A DNA stretch of 47,386 nucleotides, taken from assembly GCA_937893125.1 (NCBI GenBank), contig CALBHW010000016.1, positions 1 through 47,386 of the forward strand, in the 5' to 3' direction. The stretch is from an uncultured Clostridia bacterium (lineage in GTDB: Bacteria; Bacillota; Clostridia; Christensenellales; UBA1242). Shown in pieces: positions 43,288 to 47,386 of the stretch (its first letter is position 1; each line of letters starts with the position of its first letter). Below the pieces are notes generated by a model. It did not search any database, was not told the DNA's origin, and saw nothing but the letters and a program-made list of their open reading frames with translations. The position numbers and the translations under genes are program-made.

Positions 43288-43818
43288 ATGGGTTCTTTTA
43301 AAGTTGAATATAACGATGTTAGAGATTTTTTGAAAAAAATGTCAGATGAAACTGGCATCGAGACAACAATTTCAAACGATGAGAAAGGGAATGTTTCGCG
43401 CGAACTTGTCACGGCTAAATCATTTCGTCTTGATGATAGACCACCTGAAAATGTCTTTATTGATGTTAACGCGACTAAATTTGTTATCTTAGAGAAGAAC
43501 CATTTAAAATGGAACGGCGAGAATTATTCGACGGAACTTAGATGTTGCGGAGATTATAGCGATAGTTGGTCACATTTCATTGTGGATAGAAAGCCAGACC
43601 TTTTGACTCTTTATAAACAAAAATTGATTTGTGAATATCACAAAATGGATGAAAAATTAAGCCAAATTGAGGACGTCGACGCATTTAACAATTTAAAAAG
43701 GCGTAATGACGACAAAAAACGCGAGTTATATTACAAATATCAAATGTTGGAAAACATCGCGGAAAAATCAGTCGAAGAAAATAAATCCAATTTAGATGAA
43801 TTGTCTCGCGAAAAATAA
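43288..43818 (+). CDS. Hypothetical protein
   Basis: A 176-residue soluble protein that I do not recognise. The first half has mixed strands and helices (FKVEYNDVRDFLKKMSDETG, then FVILEKNHLKWNGENYS with a Cys-Cys pair in LRCCGDYSD). From about residue 105 it becomes highly charged and helical (KLICEYHKMDEKLSQIED, KRRNDDKKRELYYKYQMLEN), suggesting a coiled coil. No membrane segment or signal peptide is present. Codon use resembles its neighbours. It has its own promoter, a weak ribosome binding site (GGGATGTG) and a terminator about 110 bases downstream. Confidence 0.75.
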   Translation: MGSFKVEYNDVRDFLKKMSDETGIETTISNDEKGNVSRELVTAKSFRLDDRPPENVFIDVNATKFVILEKNHLKWNGENYSTELRCCGDYSDSWSHFIVDRKPDLLTLYKQKLICEYHKMDEKLSQIEDVDAFNNLKRRNDDKKRELYYKYQMLENIAEKSVEENKSNLDELSREK

Positions 43819-43931
43819 AAATTGTGTTAGGATTTAAAGTGATTTTAGTGAACTTTAAATTAAGATAGTTTTTTAGTTGCGATATCTAATGTTTAGAATG
43901 ACTACAAATTTTTAAATATAATAAATATTAT

Positions 43932-43956
43932 AAAAGGGCATAATTTGCTCTTTTTT
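43932..43956 (+). terminator. Intrinsic terminator after the gene at 43288
   Basis: AAAAGGGCA (43932-43940) pairs with TGCTCTTTT (43946-43954) around TAATT and continues in a T-run. The A-tract on the left may let it also stop the minus-strand XRE-HD unit. Confidence 0.65.
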
Positions 43957-44023
43957 ATAAGTTTATTCACTTTTTTTAAAAAAAATGGTGGTGGGTAAAC
44001 TATATTATATTTTTAAAAGTAGT

Positions 44024-44722
44024 TTACATGTGACTATTTTTTAGAATGGATAGTGCGTCTTTTATAACTTCGGTCGTCGCACTTGAAAGGACGCGGTTTT
44101 GGGCTAGGTTGTCGGCAATGCCAATTAGGCATAGTAGGTACATTAAATGTTTTCCGTCACCAAAAGCGTTTAGATCGGAAATTTTCTTTTCGACTGCATT
44201 AGAGATTATTTCAAGTCTTTTTTCCACATTTTCAAAACAATTTTCCGAAACCGCTATAAAGAAGTCGTGGTCGAGAATAAGTTTGCACATTATGTCGAGA
44301 TTACTAGAGAAGTCAAGGTGTGGCAAGACGCGACGGGCGATTTTTTCACTTTCGACATTATGTCCGTGGAAAGTGTCGCAAATTTTGCCATTTTTAATCT
44401 TTTCTTTTTTGCACGCGGGCTTACCTAGGTCGTGGAAAAGCATTATAAAACTTAGTATTTTTTGCTCGTCCTTTTTTAAGTTGCAAGACAAGCGATTTAT
44501 TTCTTTAATTGTTTCTAAAATATGGTCAAAAACGGGATAAATGTGCCAAATTGAGCGCTGTTCTGTCTTAATTGCGATAGGAATTTCGGGAATAAGCGCG
44601 TCAAGAGCGTCCTTAAATGCGCCGTCATATTTTTCGTAAAATTCCGCTCGTGGGTCGGCGCTTGTGACAATTTGAGTAAGAGTCTTAGCAAGTTCTTTGT
44701 CTTTTAAAATTTGATTTTTCAA
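44024..44722 (-). CDS. HD-domain protein (phosphohydrolase-like)
   Basis: A 232-residue protein with an HD metal-binding domain: His67 (FDHILET), the His97-Asp98 pair in LFHDLGKP, His119/His121 in FHGHNVES and Asp151 in ILDHD. The spacing resembles the HD domain of tRNA nucleotidyltransferases, but the nucleotidyltransferase part is absent. It probably hydrolyses a phosphoester of a nucleotide or nucleic acid; the substrate is unknown. The start is TTG at 44722, supported by AAGGAC eight bases upstream and by the lack of an early ATG. It lies 46 bases behind the XRE gene on the same strand, so the two are probably one operon. Confidence 0.85.
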   Translation of the reverse strand: MKNQILKDKELAKTLTQIVTSADPRAEFYEKYDGAFKDALDALIPEIPIAIKTEQRSIWHIYPVFDHILETIKEINRLSCNLKKDEQKILSFIMLFHDLGKPACKKEKIKNGKICDTFHGHNVESEKIARRVLPHLDFSSNLDIMCKLILDHDFFIAVSENCFENVEKRLEIISNAVEKKISDLNAFGDGKHLMYLLCLIGIADNLAQNRVLSSATTEVIKDALSILKNSHM

Positions 44723-44768
44723 TTCTAATGTCCTTTTTTAAGTATATGACAATTAAGCATAAAAAGCG

Positions 44769-45071
44769 CTAGCAGTCGAGCAAGTCGATAATGGCTTGCT
44801 TTTTCTTTGGACTGCACCTTTTTAAGTCTTTTATTATTTGCATATCATTTTTGTATTCGTCCATATCATAATAAAGCAACTCTTCTAGGCTAGAACCGCA
44901 CGCTTGCGCAATGTCTTGAAAGACTGAAATCGATGGTTCGGAATCTTTCCTATATTCAAGCCTATTTATATAGTTTTCGTTTTTGCCAATTCTTAGACTG
45001 AGTTCGCGCGCCGAAAGATTTGCTCGCGTTCTAAGTCTACTAACTCTATTTATTATTTCGCTTAGTTCCAT
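44769..45071 (-). CDS. XRE-family transcriptional regulator
   Basis: A 100-residue DNA-binding protein. A Cro/CI-type helix-turn-helix covers about residues 5-65 (LRTRANLSARELSLRIG, NENYINRLEY, SISVFQDIAQACG). The C-terminal tail (PKKKQAIIDLLDC) may dimerise. The ATG follows AGGAGT. Two direct repeats ATGTCAAAA upstream (45094 and 45128) are candidate operators, and autoregulation is likely for such proteins. It is the first gene of a unit with the HD-domain protein, so it may control that gene. Confidence 0.9.
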   Translation of the reverse strand: MELSEIINRVSRLRTRANLSARELSLRIGKNENYINRLEYRKDSEPSISVFQDIAQACGSSLEELLYYDMDEYKNDMQIIKDLKRCSPKKKQAIIDLLDC

Positions 45072-45093
45072 ATTTTACTCCTATTTTTATTGT

Positions 45094-45136
45094 ATGTCAA
45101 AAGAAATAGAAAATATGCGGATGTAAAATGTCAAAA
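45094..45136 (-). promoter_or_regulatory. Candidate XRE operators (two ATGTCAAAA direct repeats)
   Basis: ATGTCAAAA occurs at 45094-45102 and again at 45128-45136, 34 bases apart (about three helical turns). On the minus strand each contains TTGACA, so they also overlap possible -35 elements of the XRE gene. A role as binding sites is inferred. Confidence 0.4.
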
Positions 45137-45215
45137 AATACAAAAAGAATGGCACAATACACATAAAAAAGTGTGTAAAACTGCAATTTGTGATTATTTT
45201 TTAGTGCGTTTTGCC

Positions 45216-45244
45216 TTGACATTGATTTTTAGAATGGTTAAAAT
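45216..45244 (+). promoter_or_regulatory. Strong orphan promoter
   Basis: Perfect TTGACA (45216-45221), a 17-base spacer and TAAAAT (45239-45244). The predicted start is near 45251. Only a 27-codon frame (ATG at 45258, no ribosome binding site) follows, so a small RNA is as likely as a peptide. Confidence 0.55.
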
Positions 45245-45250
45245 ATATGT

Positions 45251-45394
45251 GAATCTAATGAGTATTAGAATAAAAAATTATTACCCAATTGGGGACTCGC
45301 CATACAACTTTGAGATGTTTATGGGTGCTTCGATTATGTAAAATCATAAATTTTGTGGCGTTAGGTCACGACTTCAATTGTACAAAGTTTTTTT
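45251..45394 (+). ncRNA. Candidate small RNA or short leaderless peptide gene
   Basis: A transcript from the promoter at 45216 would contain the palindrome CCCAATTGGG, a hairpin GTGGC-GTTAG-GTCAC and a long-range pairing AACTTTG (45306-45312) with CAAAGTT (45383-45389) that runs into seven T (45388-45394). The alternative is a 27-residue peptide starting MSIRIKNYYP at 45258. No known RNA family is recognised. Confidence 0.25.
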
Positions 45395-45679
45395 AGGTTC
45401 GCCAAGTCTTAAAACAATAGATTAACTAAAATGATTGGACATTTATAGACAAAAACGGTTGTAATGTTTGTGTAAATACCTAATAAAAATTGAGTATTGT
45501 TAAAAAAGTTAATTGAAGAGACTGAAAAATTTGGGACATATGAAATAATTTTGAAATTTAAAACCTTTAAAATAAAAGGCGAGCAAGGATAAAAGAAATC
45601 TATTTTCAAATACTAATGTTAAACGCTTAAACTCAAAATTCAGTAACAGAACAAAAACTAATTAAAAGGAGAAAACGCG

Positions 45680-47386
45680 ATGTCGACTCGAGCAAATATT
45701 CGACTAATATCATTTTGTTTCTTTTTAATATTTGCAATGTTGACATTGTCCGCAACGCTTATTTTTACGGCTGGAACACAAGATATTGAAAGTTTAATTA
45801 GTATTGACTTTACGGCTGAAAAAGTCAAACTTAATTTCGCCAATTATGACGGGACGGTCGTGACTCCTGGGAATTGTGATGTTGTTTTAAACAGCGACGA
45901 AACAAAATTTAAAATTGTTGGACCTACGCCCGTAATTGAAGACTCGACTTCGACGCAATCGTCGGGACCGACGGGCAAAGTGTCTAGTATAGACGACATA
46001 ACAAATAGTAGTGGTGCGGAATTTTACTATTTTTGTACAAATTCCGCAGTCATCGGCTCAACGAGTTATGTCGACCCAGGAATGATTTATTATACATCAA
46101 CTGCCGATTCTACTCTTGAGAATTGGTATGACAAGCCACAAAACAAGACTGAACTCTATTCTTGCTTTATGGTGCCGAATTATACGGAAACAACTACTTT
46201 AGATTATAAGGCAAGTAGTGGTATTATAAAAAGTATTGCTTGGGCAGGTTCTCCGTCGGTTGTGATATCAAACTCAATTACCAAAATACCACGCTCCCAA
46301 TTTAGGTATCGTAATAATGGTAGTTGGGTAAGCGAAATACCAACGATTCTTACAAGTGTTTCTTTCCCACAGAGTTTAAAAGAATTAGATGTTTCCAGTT
46401 TTGATGACCAAACTCAACTTAAGAAAATCACTATTCCTAGTAGTATAAAAACGATAGGAAATTCAAGTTTTAAAGGATGTACTGGATTACTTGATGTGGA
46501 AATTTTGAACGGAGTAACCACCATTGACAATTACGCTTTTTCATCGTGTAACGCATTAGAAAAGATTATAATACCTGATAGTGTCTTAAAAATTGGGGCG
46601 GGAGCTTTTGAATATTCTAGTCTGACAAGCGTAGTATTACCTAAGGAAGTGAAAGAAGTAGATGCTTATACTTTTAGGGGATGTGAAAAATTAGTAAATG
46701 TAGATCTACCAGAAGACTTAGAAAGTTTGGGGTTTAATGCTTTTGAAGCGTGCATTGGCTTGAAAAATATTTCCATACCTTCTAGTATTACATACGTTGG
46801 AGGGTATTTATTTAAAGGTTGTTCAAATCTTCAATACAATGTTTATAAGAATGTCAATTACCTAGGTAATAGTTCTAACTTATATTTGGTTGCTTTTGGG
46901 CAAATTTCTCTTGAAGAAAGTTGTGAACTCGCAAGCACTACAAAAGTGCTCGCTATGGATGCTTTCATTAGTAATACAACGATTAAAACAATGACTCTTT
47001 CAAATAATTTAATTAAAATTGAAGATAAAGCGTTTTATAATTGTACGGGACTTTCAACTATTGTTATCCCTTCAAGTGTGACAAGTATCGGTGTGTCTGC
47101 TTTTTATGGGTGTTCGAATTTAAAAGAAATAACTATTTCTAGTTCTGTTAAAAGTCTTGGCTTAGGTGCTTTTTTTATACGAGGGGCTTCTGCCGATACT
47201 AATAAAATTATTTACGATGGTACATTGTCAGATTTTAAAACAATAGCAAATTGGAGTGAAACTCAAGCAGGATCATGCTTTGATTCGACTTATAGCACAG
47301 AAGCCAGTAATTATAGCATAGGCGTTCTTACGGTTATTACAAATGACAACCCTACTGGCGTGACTTTTGATGTTCGTATATGGTCT
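45680..47386 (+). CDS. BspA-like leucine-rich-repeat surface protein (partial, runs off the window)
   Basis: The frame is open from the ATG at 45680 to the end of the window (569 codons seen). AAAGGAG (45665-45671) precedes the start by eight bases. Arg4 and Arg8 followed by a hydrophobic stretch (9-30) form a signal peptide or anchor. A Ser/Thr-rich segment (STSTQSSGPTG) follows near residue 94. From about residue 230 there are BspA/LRR_5 repeats: IPSSIKTIGNSSFKGCTGL, VTTIDNYAFSSCNALEKI, IPDSVLKIGAGAFEYSSL, SSVTSIGVSAFYGCSNLKEI and KIIYDGTLSDFKTI. BspA-like proteins are secreted or surface adhesins in other species. The end is not visible, so cell-wall attachment cannot be judged. It shares its LRR type with the giant protein. 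Confidence 0.85.
   Translation, partial: MSTRANIRLISFCFFLIFAMLTLSATLIFTAGTQDIESLISIDFTAEKVKLNFANYDGTVVTPGNCDVVLNSDETKFKIVGPTPVIEDSTSTQSSGPTGKVSSIDDITNSSGAEFYYFCTNSAVIGSTSYVDPGMIYYTSTADSTLENWYDKPQNKTELYSCFMVPNYTETTTLDYKASSGIIKSIAWAGSPSVVISNSITKIPRSQFRYRNNGSWVSEIPTILTSVSFPQSLKELDVSSFDDQTQLKKITIPSSIKTIGNSSFKGCTGLLDVEILNGVTTIDNYAFSSCNALEKIIIPDSVLKIGAGAFEYSSLTSVVLPKEVKEVDAYTFRGCEKLVNVDLPEDLESLGFNAFEACIGLKNISIPSSITYVGGYLFKGCSNLQYNVYKNVNYLGNSSNLYLVAFGQISLEESCELASTTKVLAMDAFISNTTIKTMTLSNNLIKIEDKAFYNCTGLSTIVIPSSVTSIGVSAFYGCSNLKEITISSSVKSLGLGAFFIRGASADTNKIIYDGTLSDFKTIANWSETQAGSCFDSTYSTEASNYSIGVLTVITNDNPTGVTFDVRIWS

Larger units (their letters stand above)
45072..45679. other. Intergenic region between the XRE and LRR genes
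   Basis: About 608 bases without a convincing protein gene. The left part holds the XRE promoter region with two ATGTCAAAA repeats. In the middle a strong plus-strand promoter (45216-45244) has no obvious gene behind it. The right part is AT-rich and leads to the ribosome binding site of the LRR gene. Confidence 0.6.

Noticed and set aside
45072..45100. TTGACA, 17 bases, TAAAAT on the minus strand directly before the XRE start codon.
   Set aside because: Transcription would begin inside the gene past its ATG, and the spacer holds the ribosome binding site. The TTGACA probably reflects the repeated ATGTCAAAA box.
45090..45341. An 83-codon plus-strand frame after the XRE gene.
   Set aside because: It runs through the XRE promoter region and the orphan promoter and lacks a ribosome binding site. 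Only its last 27 codons follow that promoter.

Overview
The window looks like chromosome from an AT-rich, low-GC Gram-positive bacterium (Bacillota). An uncultured gut Clostridia-type lineage is my best guess, but only an inference. The evidence is AT-biased codon use, Firmicutes-type promoters (TTGnnn, 17-18 bp, TAAAAT/TATAAT, often with an extended -10 TGn), purine-rich Shine-Dalgarno sites, a CCA-encoding tRNA, and a gene set common in Clostridia (DUF1846, DUF4143 ATPase, YjzC-like, BspA-like LRR). The standard code applies: TGA stops eno, and TGG encodes Trp.

Layout. Positions 1-49 hold a GC-richer tail of something unidentified. Next come enolase (133-1443) and a 957-base AT-rich gap with three perfect DnaA-box consensus sites, two of them forming a 13-bp inverted repeat. 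About 71% of the window is then one uninterrupted gene (2401-35862, 11,153 residues). It encodes a giant membrane-anchored, predicted surface protein. In order it has a Pro/Asn/Gly/Met/Gln-rich N-terminal tail, one membrane anchor, about 28 InlB-type beta-repeats, then seven large right-handed beta-helix blocks. The first blocks are separated by further InlB-type arrays and one leucine-rich-repeat block. It ends in a unique Trp-rich domain. It has its own promoter, a leader hairpin next to the Shine-Dalgarno site, and a strong terminator.

Downstream (36-45 kb) are housekeeping and small accessory genes: a DUF4143 ATPase behind a duplicated hairpin element, recR with an apparently leaderless promoter, a convergent VTT-family membrane protein whose stop codon overlaps the recR stop, a minus-strand operon of a UPF0200-like P-loop kinase and a DUF1846 protein, a YjzC-like small protein, tRNA-Ser(GCT) preceded by a possible structured RNA, an ASCH-domain protein, a membrane protein with zinc ribbons, an unrecognised protein, and a minus-strand pair encoding an XRE regulator and an HD-domain protein. 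The window ends inside a BspA-like LRR surface protein (45680 to the end).

The main biological theme is cell-surface display: two predicted surface proteins built from adhesin-type repeats. The most unusual features are the architecture of the giant protein, the candidate RNA before tRNA-Ser, and the hairpin repeat at the ATPase promoter. All assignments come from reading the sequence; no database search was run.
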